Shown here in pieces: positions 46,879 through 57,269 of a stretch of DNA of 64,000 nucleotides. The position numbers and the translations under genes were made by a program. Numbering within the stretch: the first letter of the stretch is position 1; every line of letters begins with the position of its first letter. The notes beneath the pieces are model-generated. The model saw only the letters and a list, made by a program, of their open reading frames with translations, ran no database searches and was not told the origin of the DNA. The DNA is from Costus lasius (Eukaryota > Streptophyta > Magnoliopsida > Zingiberales > Costaceae), in the NCBI GenBank assembly GCA_027563935.2, contig CM050449.1:54515949-54579948 (forward strand). Reading direction: 5' to 3'.

Positions 46879-48393
46879 CTAATGGTTGAGAAATCTCAAA
46901 CCCATATTGTTACAGTGCTTCTCATGCTTCTGCTGCGCCAGAGGCTTGGTAAGCGGGTCTGCCAGATTGTCATCTGTATGAACCTTGCAAATCTTGATCT
47001 CGCCTCGATCAATGATCTCCCGGATCAAATGAAACCGTCTCTGTATGTGCTTGGACTTCTGGTGCGACCGTGGTTCCTTTGCTTGTGCGATTGCTCCAGT
47101 GTTATCACAGAAGATAACCAAAGGATCTGCACTCGAAGGAACAACACCAAGTTCTCTCACGAACTTACGAATCCACACTGCCTCCTTGGATGCTTCCGAG
47201 GCTGCAACATACTCGGCTTCTGTTGTGGAATCAGCAACAGTTGACTGTTTGAAACTCTTCCACACCACTGCTCCACCATTCAAGCTAAAAACATAGCCTG
47301 ATTGCGATCGGAAATCATCCTGGTCTGACTGGAATGAAGCGTCAGTATATCCTTCTATACTGAGTTCTTCCTGACCACCATATATCAAGAACATATCTTT
47401 GGTCCTCCGCAGATATTTTAAAATGTTCTTGACTGCAATCCAGTGCGCCAAACCTGGATTACTTTGGAATCGACTGGTCACGCTTAACCCGTAAGCGACG
47501 TCTGGGCGAGTACACAACATCGCATACATAATGGACCCAATAGCCGAAGCATAAGGCGTATTGTCCATTTCATCTTTCTCAGTCCGTGTTTGTGGACACT
47601 GACTCTTCGAAAGATTCAGACCATGTCTGACTGGAAGATATCCTCGTTTAGAATTCTCTAAATGAAATCTCTCCAGGACTTTATCGATGTAAGTACTCTG
47701 GCACAGCCCGAGAAGCCTCTTAGATCTATCTCTGTAGATCTTCACACCTAATACATAGGCTGCTTCTCCTAGATCTTTCATCTGGAAACATTTCCTTAAC
47801 CATGCTTTAACAGCATGCATTTCAGGAATATCATTTCCAATGATCAAGATATCATCGACGTAGAGGATTAGGAATGTAATTACGCTCCCACTAAACCTCT
47901 TATATACGCACGGGTCATCTTCGTTCTTGATGAAGCCAAACTCAGAGATTGATTCATCAAAACGAATATTCCAGCTTCTTGATGCTTGCTTAAGTCCATA
48001 AATGGACTTCTTTAACTTGCATATTTTATGACGATCTGATGGATTAGTGAAACCTTCAGGTTGTGTCATATACACATCCTCATCCAGATTTCCATTAAGG
48101 AAAGCTGTCTTCACATCCATCTGCCAGATCTCATAATCATAATATGCTGCTATCGCGAAAAGAATCCGAATAGACTTAAACATGGCTACAGGAGAGAAAG
48201 TTTCATCATAATCTAACCCGTAGATTTGTTTGAAACCTTTCGCAACTAGCCTGCCTTTATAGGTAACAACGTTACCATCCATGTCAATCTTCTTCTTGAA
48301 GATCCATTTACAGCCTATAGGGATTACTCCCGGAGGCGGATCAACCAAATCCCAGACCTGGTTATCTGACATGGAGTCCATCTCGGCTCGCAT
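46879..48393 (-). CDS. pol: Copia reverse transcriptase-RNase H
   Basis: 504 open codons. RT: VWDLVDPPPGVIPIGCKWIF near the start, RLVAKGFKQ, DVKTAFLNGNLDEDVYM, and the catalytic YVDDILIIGN near residue 178. RNase H: IEGYTDASFQSDQDD near 350, TTEAEYVAASEASKEAVW near 392, then CDNTGAIAQAKEP and HIQRRFHLIRE. Ends NNMGLRFLNH a few bases before the purine tract. All catalytic motifs are present. It is in the same frame as the ORF upstream (48517-50502); a TGA at 48517-48519 separates them, so the first Met here is not necessarily a real start. Confidence 0.94.
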   Translation of the reverse strand: MRAEMDSMSDNQVWDLVDPPPGVIPIGCKWIFKKKIDMDGNVVTYKGRLVAKGFKQIYGLDYDETFSPVAMFKSIRILFAIAAYYDYEIWQMDVKTAFLNGNLDEDVYMTQPEGFTNPSDRHKICKLKKSIYGLKQASRSWNIRFDESISEFGFIKNEDDPCVYKRFSGSVITFLILYVDDILIIGNDIPEMHAVKAWLRKCFQMKDLGEAAYVLGVKIYRDRSKRLLGLCQSTYIDKVLERFHLENSKRGYLPVRHGLNLSKSQCPQTRTEKDEMDNTPYASAIGSIMYAMLCTRPDVAYGLSVTSRFQSNPGLAHWIAVKNILKYLRRTKDMFLIYGGQEELSIEGYTDASFQSDQDDFRSQSGYVFSLNGGAVVWKSFKQSTVADSTTEAEYVAASEASKEAVWIRKFVRELGVVPSSADPLVIFCDNTGAIAQAKEPRSHQKSKHIQRRFHLIREIIDRGEIKICKVHTDDNLADPLTKPLAQQKHEKHCNNMGLRFLNH

Positions 48394-48516
48394 AGCTTCA
48401 AGCCATCTAGCTGACTCCGGTCCACTGACCGCATCCGCATAAGTGAGGGGTTCATCATTATCAATGATGTAGACTCCGTCATAGCGCTCAAGCTGACGAC
48501 GGATCCTTCCCGATCT

Positions 48517-50502
48517 TCACGGTTCCCGTGTTATTTGAGCCTCAGGTTGTTCAATAACCTGATCTACCGGCTCAGGCACATCCAATTGTGCTTGACTACT
48601 TTGTCCTTCCTCTGGAATCTCATCCAGCTTTATTTCTCTCCCACTGGCCTCTTGCAGAAGAAATTCCTTCTCAAGAAATATGGCCGTCCGAGCAACAAAA
48701 ACTTTGTTCTCTTTGGGATCGTAGAAATAATAACCCTTAGTTTCCTTAGGGTAACCGACAAAGATACATTTCTCAGATCTGCTCTCCAGTTTCCCAGAGG
48801 CGAGCTTTTTGACATAAGCCTCGCAACCCCAGATCCTGATAAATGTCAAGCTCGGCTGTTTCCCATACCATAACTCATATGGCGTCTTTGAAACTGCCTT
48901 GGATGGCACTCGGTTTAGTACCTTTGCAGCTGTTTCCAATGCAAAACCCCAAAAGGAGTATGGAAGAGTAGCCTGACTCATCATAGAACGAACCATATCA
49001 AGTAACGTTCTATTTCTCCTCTCGGACACACCATTCCATTGCGGTGTTCCTGGCGGAGTGAGCTGTGAGATAATCCCACACTCCTTTAGATAGTCAGTAA
49101 ACGCATGACTCAAGTATTCTCCACCTCGATCTGAGCGAAGTGCCTTGATATTTCGGCCTAGCTGATTCTGTACTTCATTTTTGAACTCTTTGAACTTGTC
49201 AAAAGATTCACTCTTATGTCTCATCAAATAGACATACCCATACCTACTGAAATCATCAGTAAAGGTAATGAAGTACTGATAGCCACCTCTGGCATGTTTA
49301 CTAAATGGCCCACACACATCACTGTGTATAAGGTCAAGTAAACCTGAAGCCCTTTGACCTTTATTAGAAAAAGGTGACTTCGTCATTTTACCCATCAAAC
49401 AAGCTTTGCATGTATCAATCTCCTCATAGGAGAATGATCCCAGCAGTCCATGATCATGCAACCGCTTAATGCGCTTCTCGTTAATATGGCCTAAACGACT
49501 ATGCCATAGCAAGGTGCTGTCATCAGCATACTTGGCTTTCTTATTATCAATGTTTTGTATAGAATTTTCCATGTCCAACATGAACAACCCATTGTTAATT
49601 GAACCAGTTGCATACACAATATTATCACAAGATAAAACACACTTTGAAATATTGCATTCAAAGGCAAATCCTTTCCTGACAAGAGCAGGAATAGAGATAA
49701 TATTCTTGGTAATACTGGGTACAAAATAACAATTGTTTAATTCCAATACAATGCCAGATGGTAAAGAAATGAAATAGTCTCCTACAGCAACAGCAGCAAC
49801 CCGTGCCCCGTTTCCAACGCGTAGGTCTACCTCATGCTGTCCCACCTGCCTTCTTCTCTTGAGTTCCTGTACATTTGAACAAATGTGAACTCCACATGCA
49901 GTGTCCAACACCCATGATATGGTAGAAGAAGATAACATGACCTCAGTCACATATATACCTGAGCCAGAAGCGATGCTTCCCCTCTTATCTCGTTGGAGCG
50001 CTTTACAGTCCTTTTTCCAGTGACCCAGCTGGCCACAGTGGAAACACCTGTTGTCCTTGGACCGCTTAACCTTCTGTTTCAGCGCCTTACTATAGTTCTT
50101 GACAGGGGCCTTGCCCTTCTTCCCCTTCTTCTTGTTCCTTGAGGGAACCAATAAGACAGAGGTTGAAGGCTTTCCCTTCAGAGTTTCCTCAGTAGTCAAG
50201 AGCATATTCAACAGCTCTGCCGGAGTACAATCGATTTTGTTCATATTAAAGTTAATGATGAACGCATCGAAAGAAGGCGGAAGAGACTGTAGAATTATGT
50301 CTACAGCAAGCTCCTGGTTGATGGTATGCCCCAGTTTCTCCAGAGCCTCCTTGTGCCCAATCATCTTGAGCACGTGAGCTCCCACTGGGCTCCCTTCAGC
50401 CAGTTTGCTCTGAAAGAAGAGCTTCGTCAGATTATAGCGTTCTGTCCTCGCCTGTGCAGCATATAGCATCTTGAGGTTCGCTATAATTTCTATAGCCGAC
50501 AT
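48517..50502 (-). CDS. gag-pol: Copia gag-protease-integrase
   Basis: 661 open codons. Gag part: LFFQSKLAEGSPVGAHVLKM, LPPSFDAFIINFN, and the zinc knuckle CFHCGQLGHWKKDC near residue 155. Protease: WVLDTACGVHICSN near 196, with D-T-A in place of D-S/T-G; the decayed copy at 1858-4596 has the same. Integrase: H-H-C-C zinc region (HSRLGHINEKRI, CKACLMGK), core Asp in LIHSDVCGP and LRSDRGGEYLS, Glu in WNGVSERRNRTL. Preceded in the same frame by 50518-50763 after a TAG (50518-50520) and followed after a TGA (48517-48519). Two nonsense changes in about 1294 codons and no frameshift. Confidence 0.93.
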   Translation of the reverse strand: MSAIEIIANLKMLYAAQARTERYNLTKLFFQSKLAEGSPVGAHVLKMIGHKEALEKLGHTINQELAVDIILQSLPPSFDAFIINFNMNKIDCTPAELLNMLLTTEETLKGKPSTSVLLVPSRNKKKGKKGKAPVKNYSKALKQKVKRSKDNRCFHCGQLGHWKKDCKALQRDKRGSIASGSGIYVTEVMLSSSTISWVLDTACGVHICSNVQELKRRRQVGQHEVDLRVGNGARVAAVAVGDYFISLPSGIVLELNNCYFVPSITKNIISIPALVRKGFAFECNISKCVLSCDNIVYATGSINNGLFMLDMENSIQNIDNKKAKYADDSTLLWHSRLGHINEKRIKRLHDHGLLGSFSYEEIDTCKACLMGKMTKSPFSNKGQRASGLLDLIHSDVCGPFSKHARGGYQYFITFTDDFSRYGYVYLMRHKSESFDKFKEFKNEVQNQLGRNIKALRSDRGGEYLSHAFTDYLKECGIISQLTPPGTPQWNGVSERRNRTLLDMVRSMMSQATLPYSFWGFALETAAKVLNRVPSKAVSKTPYELWYGKQPSLTFIRIWGCEAYVKKLASGKLESRSEKCIFVGYPKETKGYYFYDPKENKVFVARTAIFLEKEFLLQEASGREIKLDEIPEEGQSSQAQLDVPEPVDQVIEQPEAQITREP

Positions 50503-50517
50503 ATCCTCATGCTGACG

Positions 50518-50763
50518 CTACAGCGGTGGCGTCATAGACGCTAGCATCAGGCAAGCGACATCAATGCTATCATTGACGTGCTTTTCATAGGCATCCCGAA
50601 CCGCCCTTGCGGCGTTCGGAGCGGGCTGCGGCGGTATCGCCGTCTCGAGGACATACAGTTTCCTCTCTGCCTTAAGAACGATCTTAAGGTGTCCGAACCA
50701 GTCAGAGAAGTTCGGCCCAGCAAACTTCTCCCTTTCCAGTAGGGATCGCACATTGAAGCTCAT
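50518..50763 (-). CDS. gag: Copia gag N-terminus
   Basis: 81 codons starting MSFNVRSLLEREKFAGPNF. The segment FSDWFGHLKIVLKAERKLYV is the typical copia gag start. Ends at TAG (50518-50520), probably a former Gln codon; the frame continues downstream with RQHEDMSAIE. The start is the first Met after the leader. Confidence 0.88.
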   Translation of the reverse strand: MSFNVRSLLEREKFAGPNFSDWFGHLKIVLKAERKLYVLETAIPPQPAPNAARAVRDAYEKHVNDSIDVACLMLASMTPPL

Positions 50764-51064
50764 GGTGTTCGTTGCTGCAGGAATCTACAACAATGCAAGA
50801 ACAGCAAGGTCAGTATCAATGTTAAGAATCAATCAGGACTTAAGAATGATTCCTTTTCTCACTATTTTAGCTGACTGTAAAATCCAGTAAAACAGTCCGA
50901 AAGAGTAACACTCTTTTAGTGAGATGGGATCCAGATTTCATACTTGGTCTCCGCGTCCCGCTCAGGCGAGATAAGATGCACAGAGATGACAAGCACTAAT
51001 TTCTGGTAGGCTGTCCCAGCCAATCGCCAACCCGTGCGATTCCCCTTCACCTAGGCAATCCAGC

Positions 51065-51098
51065 AGACTGTGCCAACTGAGTTGGTACAACACAGTCT
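51065..51098 (-). other. Leader double hairpin
   Basis: Outer stem AGACTGTG/CACAGTCT, inner stem CCAAC-TGA-GTTGG, with TACAA on the 3' side between the stems. Confidence 0.75.
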
Positions 51099-51277
51099 CT
51101 GATCCCTCAGATGGCTGCCTCCATGTGCTACCATATGCGCCACATATGTAGTCTACATGGTCAAGCTGACCCGACCTACTCCCTGGACCACCACGTGCTA
51201 TGCTGAGCAAAGAGAAGCGATAAATCCCTTCTCTGTAACACACAGGTGAAATCCAGCACCGTCTGAAGATAGATGGA

Positions 51278-51303
51278 CGTGCCCACTGAGTGGGTACAAC
51301 ACG
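51278..51303 (-). other. Leader double hairpin, second copy
   Basis: Outer stem CGTG/CACG, inner stem CCCAC-TGA-GTGGG, then TACAA. The third inner pair is C-G where the first copy has A-T. Confidence 0.7.
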
Positions 51304-52551
51304 GCTCCAACGATAATCAGAACAGTGAGGTTTCGCGTCAGAAGGCTTACGAGCTTGATATGTTAGCGTTTGGATTTTAACGGTCTTTTATCTTCTTCAC
51401 TATCATGCAAGTCCTATGGTGATAGCAGAAGATAAACTCATGCAGTTCTAATTATATAAGCAAAAAAAAGAAAGCATGCATCTTATGTGGTAAAAGCCCA
51501 AAGCCTAAGTAAGACCTTAAGAAACTTAAGTCTTCACTTGCTCTTCTTGGGACTTTTGCATCTCATCTGGTCCAACCCAGGGCCCTAGCGCCAAGAGCAC
51601 CTCAGGTGCGCCACCAGGTGAATGCCCCTCTGGGATGTGTGCCTTTGTGCTCTTGTCTAATCAAATACAATTTGATCTATCTAGACAAGTTTGACTCGCA
51701 GGTCAATTATACATTATAAATTAAGTACAAATGTGATTCGCAGATCACAAATTAATTTACAAGTTTAATTCCAGGCACGCAGGCCCCAGCACAGCACACA
51801 TTAGGGCAACCCACACAAGATTAAATAAACAAACATCATGGCATCAATCAACATGTGATCCAATCATGAAATTAAATTTTTGAAAACCCCATGGCATCAA
51901 TTTTAATTTCCTTATGTGCCCCTACAACCTTACAATGGTACATTGATAGGGATCCACTCATCCATCTAATCAGATCCTCTGCCCTTGCATGCACCGAGTC
52001 CTAACTGACCCGTGTTGACCTAATGGTCAACCATGCATGCGCCAAGGGCTGAACAACCCTCATGAGTTCTGGCAAGCGGGTGTGACCCCGGGCCTAGCTC
52101 ATGTGTGTTCACTGGTTGTCTCAACCAGACCTCGCTACACGCCTAAGATGCAATCGACCTATGGCCACCTCATGCTTGCGCACAGGTGCCATCTAGTCGA
52201 TCCATCTAGGCTGTCAGATGGTCTGATCAGACTATTGGATCTAATCTAGAGGTGACTTCAACCCCATCAACCCATCTAAGGGTTTATTGTAGGTGCGGCT
52301 TAGATATAATATGCAAGGCGCGCATGTCATTTAGGGTTTTTAAGAAAAACAACTACAACAACATGAAAGAAGCGCAATCATCATACATGCGCCATTCAAC
52401 TAGCGCCAACACAACATAACTCTCATACATGCGCAACATGAACATACTATCCACTAGTATAATCGCATGAAGAGAAAACATAGATCTAAGCATCAAACAT
52501 ATATGGATCACAAAACATACATAGCAATCATATGAATCATATAAGATCCTA

Positions 52552-52563
52552 GCTCTGATACCA
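52552..52563 (-). other. Primer-binding site of the copia element
   Basis: gctctgatacca on the plus strand, two bases from the 5' LTR; initiator-Met tRNA. Confidence 0.92.
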
Positions 52564-52565
52564 AT

Positions 52566-54280
52566 TGATAGGGTCCCCTTCAAGGGGGAGCGCAAGCGGA
52601 TAAAACCCCTTTCAAGAGGGGGGCCGAAAACCCTAAACAAGGGGGCGCATGCATTTCGCTAGGGTTTCAAGAATTCAATCGCTTATGTGCTCATATGATC
52701 AACTATGATATTTCATTAGATCAAGAATGTGATCATACCAATGCCATAGATCGGATGTCGGCTTGGAAGCAAAGTTCAAAGAGAACTTCTCCAAAGGAAT
52801 CGCACACAAGAAGAAGAAGGCCTACACCTTGAACGTCCCTTGTGCTAGCAAGGCTCCAAAGTATCCCTTGTCGCGTGAAGGAGTTTTGGAGATCAAGCTT
52901 GGCGAGAGCAACCTTCCTCCTCTTCTCGTCCGAATGCACTCACCTCCAAGGATGAACGTTGAGAAGAGAGGAGTGAAGTCGAGCGTTCAAAATGCTTTGG
53001 CGTTAAGGTGAAGTCGCCTTCAATACTTTCCATAAATGGAAGAGATGAAGCTATGCGCCCATTACCGAACCAAAACGCCTAACCCCTTGAACCAAGCGTT
53101 CACCCTTGTGAACCGGTTCAAGCCACTTCAATCCATTTCAATTTGGTTCAAGAACCAAATTAAACCAGCCCAAGCCATGGTCTAGATCTCATTGAACCAA
53201 TGGTTCAATATCTAACCGTTGATCTCGTGATACTCTTGATCTCACCGATCTAGCATCAATACTCTCGATCGAAGCTTACCGATCTCAAGTCCCAATCAAT
53301 CAAACATGATCAGACCAGATCTCACTTACAATCAGAGCCTCTATCCCTTTAAACTGAACCCAAACAATTCAGTCCACACGATCTGACTTAAGTAAGCCAT
53401 ATCATCAAATTGTGCGACCCTGAGGGTTTCCTTTAAATGTCGGTAACGATAACTTTCGTTATCACGATCAGTGAGGGGTATCTAGCAACACATCACTGTC
53501 TCCCGATATAAAGGAAAGAGTCTTCCAAGACTTCACCCAAACCACAGCACAAGTGTGAATCAACTTCACTAGGCATACATGTGTCCTTTGCCACTGGATG
53601 TTCTTATTGGACAAGCGGGTCAAGCTTGTAACTCCAATACGATGAGCATGATTAGATCAGATGAACATAGTCATCTGGGTATGGCCATACACTATCTCAA
53701 TCATCTCATATAGGGGGGCCCTTTAGAACATCACACTCCTTAAACAAGGAGACGGCAATCCTATGTCTATCACTAGTGCCCTAACCTGATTCAAGCTCAC
53801 CATCCAAGATAGTCTATAATCATTATGTTTCAAATGATACTGAACTACCTCAAGACAATGACAATCATCATTTAGAAACACAAGTGATCTCAAGTCAGAG
53901 GACATGTGCCACTTGGTGCTTACAAGGATCATTCACATTGTGACAAGCAATTGAATATCCTAGTAGGGTCTGTCCAGTACATCCAATGTACCCATGAGTC
54001 TACATCTTATTCCATGCTCGAAGCATCCTATAAGATTAGAACACATATTAGTCTCAATCATATCAAGGCTGTCTCATGTTCACCAAGATATCTCGACTAA
54101 GGACATATGCATGTCAGCCTAGCTGAACAGCTTTGAGACATTATTCAGAAGTACACTTATTACAGCAGACAAGGTAGCAACCTGAATAATAACCATGCCT
54201 TTATAAACATAAGAGTTTATTACATGATACTTTTACAATCCCAAGGCCTCAAACATTAGCCTTAAGGGCATACCCCAACA
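52566..54280 (-). repeat. 5' LTR of the copia element
   Basis: 1715 bases, nearly identical to 45144-46858. Palindrome at 53679-53690; CCCCTTCAAGGGG at 52575-52587. Confidence 0.95.
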
Positions 54281-54298
54281 CACTCAACAATCTCCATC

Positions 54299-55527
54299 AT
54301 GTCCGGCTGCATGAAGAAGATGGCTCGAAAATCCTCCAAGCGTCCAGCCATGGTGGAGGAGCCGAATGAACACGGCATTCTTTTCCATGACGACGCGCAA
54401 AAGGCGCGGTATGCTTTACTGGAGTCCCGACGAGTCATCAACACCCGCTATCTCGACCGAATGACTCTCATGACACTCGGGCTCCATGATGATATTTATT
54501 GGATGTTCCAACAGATTGGCTAGGAGCAGTTCTACTGGATGGCCCCGCCGACTTATGTGCCGCTCACTTTGGAGTTCATGTCTTCCCTCGAGATCAACGT
54601 GGACAACCATGATGAAGACGACGACGGCACTATCTCCTTCCGGTTGGGGAACGTGGAGCATATACTTACCTTATCTCAGCTCAATCAGATTTATGGATTT
54701 CCGGTGGATGGTACTCGCCGACCCTTGCACGAGTTTTGTGATCATGACTTTCAGGCTGCTATCACGGGACAGTGACCTTATGTCGCACTGTTGGCCCGCG
54801 CGAGCCACGTCAGCAACCCCTATTTCCGCTACGTGCATCGCGTCCAAGTGCACACTCTCTTTGCGTGTGGCGAGAGTGATGGATTAGTGCGCTCCTCCGA
54901 GCTTCTTTACCTTTGGTCGATGGCACATTCTTACAAGCACAATACTACATTTTATCTGATCAAACAACTACAGAAACTTGCCACCGCTCAGAAGAGGGTC
55001 GTCGCTTCTAGAGGCCTTATCACCCATATTGCCCTCTCTTTGGGCGTTGAGCCATATGGAGTGGAGCAGGCCCGTGGTAGCACCCGCATCAACTTGGAGT
55101 CATGTTAGGCGATGAAGATGGTCACCCGCTAGCGAGACACCTTCAGCCTCCTCTTTCGTGGGAGCGACTCCACGATGTTCCTTCCACGTCCCGAGTGCAC
55201 TTCCATCCGCAAGGAGCGGAACTGGCACCTGCTTCCGGAGTCCACCGAGGACGTTCCGCTGGACACGGCCCCGCCTCATCTATCCTTCTGCCCCTTCCAG
55301 CAAGCCGAGCCGTCTGCTTCCGCATCGACCGCCAATGACTATGCCAATATCCTCGGATAACTGAAGGCACTTCGCGAGGATCAGCATGAGCAGAGCCTTG
55401 AGATCCGGGATCTTCGAAGGCGCATGAAGGATATTGAACAGGAGTAGGCTCGCTAGGGTCACGTGCAAAATGAGGATCACCTAGCGATCCAAGAGATGCT
55501 GCGGTGCATGAACTCCAAGGAGTGGTG
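54299..55527 (+). pseudogene. Athila-type ORF downstream of pol, broken
   Basis: One frame from an ATG at 54299 (MSGCMKKMARKSSKRPAM) with stops at 54521 (TAG, probably from TGG), 54773 (TGA), 55106 (TAG) and further ones near 55130 and 55358. Readable parts: GILFHDDAQKARYALLESRR, LDRMTLMTLGLHDDIYWMF, YVPLTLEFMSSLEI, ISFRLGNVEHILTLSQLNQI, SELLYLWSMAHSYKHNTTFY, and near the end a charged, probably coiled-coil tail (LKALREDQHEQSLEIRDLRR). About 410 codons without a frameshift. It resembles the ORF found between pol and the 3' LTR in Athila-type elements (annotated as Athila ORF1 or env-like). I see no clear membrane segment, so the envelope role is unproven. Confidence 0.65.
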
Positions 55528-57170
55528 ACCTTCGTTGTCTTGCCCTGCTCCAGTTATCTTTTCGCTGTTTTATTTCCTTAGTAAGTTGCTTCCTTTCTTT
55601 TTCTTGCTATCATGTACTTTTTAACTGCATAGGAGACTATACAGTTCTTTTGCCGTGGGGAGAGGGGTTCCCTCTTAGTATGTGTTAGTGTTATGTCATT
55701 TGATGTTTCATGCTTTTCATGCAAACTGAGTTTCATAGATGTTTTTCATGATTATCTTTTGCTAACCTGTGTCCCGAACTAAGTCTGTGATGGTATCCCT
55801 TATTCTTGTCCTCAGCTCTTATATGCTATTTTGAATCCTGATGAGAATCATACTGATATGTTTGTCTCTTGAGTTAAGTGAATGAAACTCTTATTATGAC
55901 TGCTTCTATACTTAGGAATCCATGGTTTTAGATTGTAATCGAGATTTGAAGTTGTGGTTTGCATGATGACTTAAGTTGATCCTCATTTTCTGAATTACTT
56001 CTTACACGACATTAGGTTTTTGAAGATTCATGCTTATTATATTCCTTATTACTAGCATTTTCAGTTAGGTTGCTTATTATTAAAAAAAATAGGAGACAAA
56101 AAGGGGCAGTCGTACCTAAGTCATCTAACTTGGCACTGTCGATAAAATAAAAAAAAAAGAGAAGAAGGAACATGAGAAAGGAAGGGGTATGGGAAACGTC
56201 CAATCAACCTTCCTAACCGCCCAAAGCTTCGTTGGAAGTATATAATCGAGAATTTAGGGTGGTTACGGGGTTCGATCTCATGAAGAACGCAGCTAGGGCG
56301 AAAACAAGTAATTTTTCCACTTCGAGGGTTCGATTCGACAGATTTCCTTGGGGCTTTCAAGAGGAAACCAAAGATCCATCGTCTCTTAACCACGATTTGT
56401 AATTTCCCTAACTTTCAAACTTATTTTCTAGGGTTTTCATGTGATTTATGATGTATTTTGTTGAGTAAACCCTTGTTTGGGACTTAGGCGTAGCCCGTTG
56501 AAAATTCTTCTTATCTAAAACACGATTTATGAATCTCAGTGTATTTATTAAGTAAATTGCTTATTATGATTGGGTGCGCTTGTTGTGTATTAGTGTTTTG
56601 GCCAAGCATTGGTATGTTTTAAGTGTTACGAGATGAACTAAGAGGTGAATCGTAACACTCGATTGCCCAATCCTAGCTTGTGACTTTGAATTACGAGAGT
56701 CGTTCAAAGTCACTCGAGGACTCACGATCGTCATAGAGCTCATTGGGTCTCTCTTAAGTTAGTTTTGCTACGAGAGTAGGAAACTAGTTTAAGTAGGCAC
56801 CAGATTATGCTTCGAGAGAAGGTAATCCGTACCGAAGGAATGATCGCCTTAAGCGGTTTATTGTCAAATTATGCTTCGAGAGAAGGTAATTTGTTTTCTA
56901 TTTCTTAAATTACGATTCATTGTTTTACATTATTTATTCAACGAGGTGAAACCAATGGTCCCGAACCTTTGTAAAACTAGAATTTCTTCCTACTAGTCGC
57001 CGATTTCTTGAGCCGATATTTAAATTTTTAACTTAGATAGTTCATCTTTCTTAATTAAATTTTGAATCATCTAGCTTTCAATGACATTAAAGGTCGGTAC
57101 TTGACACCTGCTTCCTGTGGAATGATATTATTTACTACTTCGATAGACCGTGCACTAGAGGAGCCTATCA
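55528..57170 (+). repeat. Athila-like 3' region and LTR-like sequence
   Basis: No credible ORF. A purine run (aaaaaggggcag) near 56098 may be the polypurine tract. The stretch from about 56200 to 57170 has Athila LTR style: repeated tacgagag and cttcgagagaaggtaat phrases, then a 3' end (ggtacttgacacctg...ctacttcgatagaccgtgca) that parallels the LTR end of the Asp-primed element near 24890-24980. The exact LTR start was not found; the end near 57170 is approximate. Confidence 0.5.
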
Positions 57171-57269
57171 GCCTTCACGGCCGCCGCCGCTTGTTCTCAT
57201 CTGAAAAGTCCCCTTCAACCCTCCAAAATTGAACCTTTTATACTTTAATCGGTCAGGAACCCATCAAGG

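Larger units (their letters stand above)
50764..52551 (-). other. Copia 5' leader (1.8 kb)
   Basis: Non-coding region between the primer site and gag. Contains hairpins at 50956-50971, 51065-51098 and 51278-51303; parts are conserved in the decayed copy at 3545-4596. Open frames such as 50962-51243 have no family signature. Confidence 0.8.
45144..54280 (-). mobile_element. Complete Ty1/copia element, young
   Basis: 9137 bases on the minus strand with two 1715-base LTRs (45144-46858 and 52566-54280), TSD cactc (45139-45143 and 54281-54285), primer site, 1.8-kb leader, gag-protease-integrase-RT-RNase H in one frame with two stops, and purine tract. I found about seven LTR mismatches by eye. 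The LTR start in element sense (TGTTGGGGTATGCCC) and its length resemble Angela/BARE-type copia elements; this lineage call is tentative. Confidence 0.95.
42725..57170 (+). mobile_element. Athila-like gypsy fragment, split by a copia element
   Basis: Parts are a pol remnant (42725-43993), the hairpin block (44008-44054), a palindrome array (44200-44575), a pyrimidine-rich spacer (44580-45143), the copia insertion (45144-54280), a broken ORF 3' of pol (54299-55527), and LTR-like sequence to about 57170 (ending near gagcctatca). The left end is cut by the CRM-like array; the right end is approximate. The integrase sequence and the GGGAGGCA block identify the lineage. Confidence 0.8.

Noticed and set aside
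54486..54887. 133-codon ORF overlapping the Athila ORF
   Set aside because: Out-of-frame shadow of the frame at 54299-55527.
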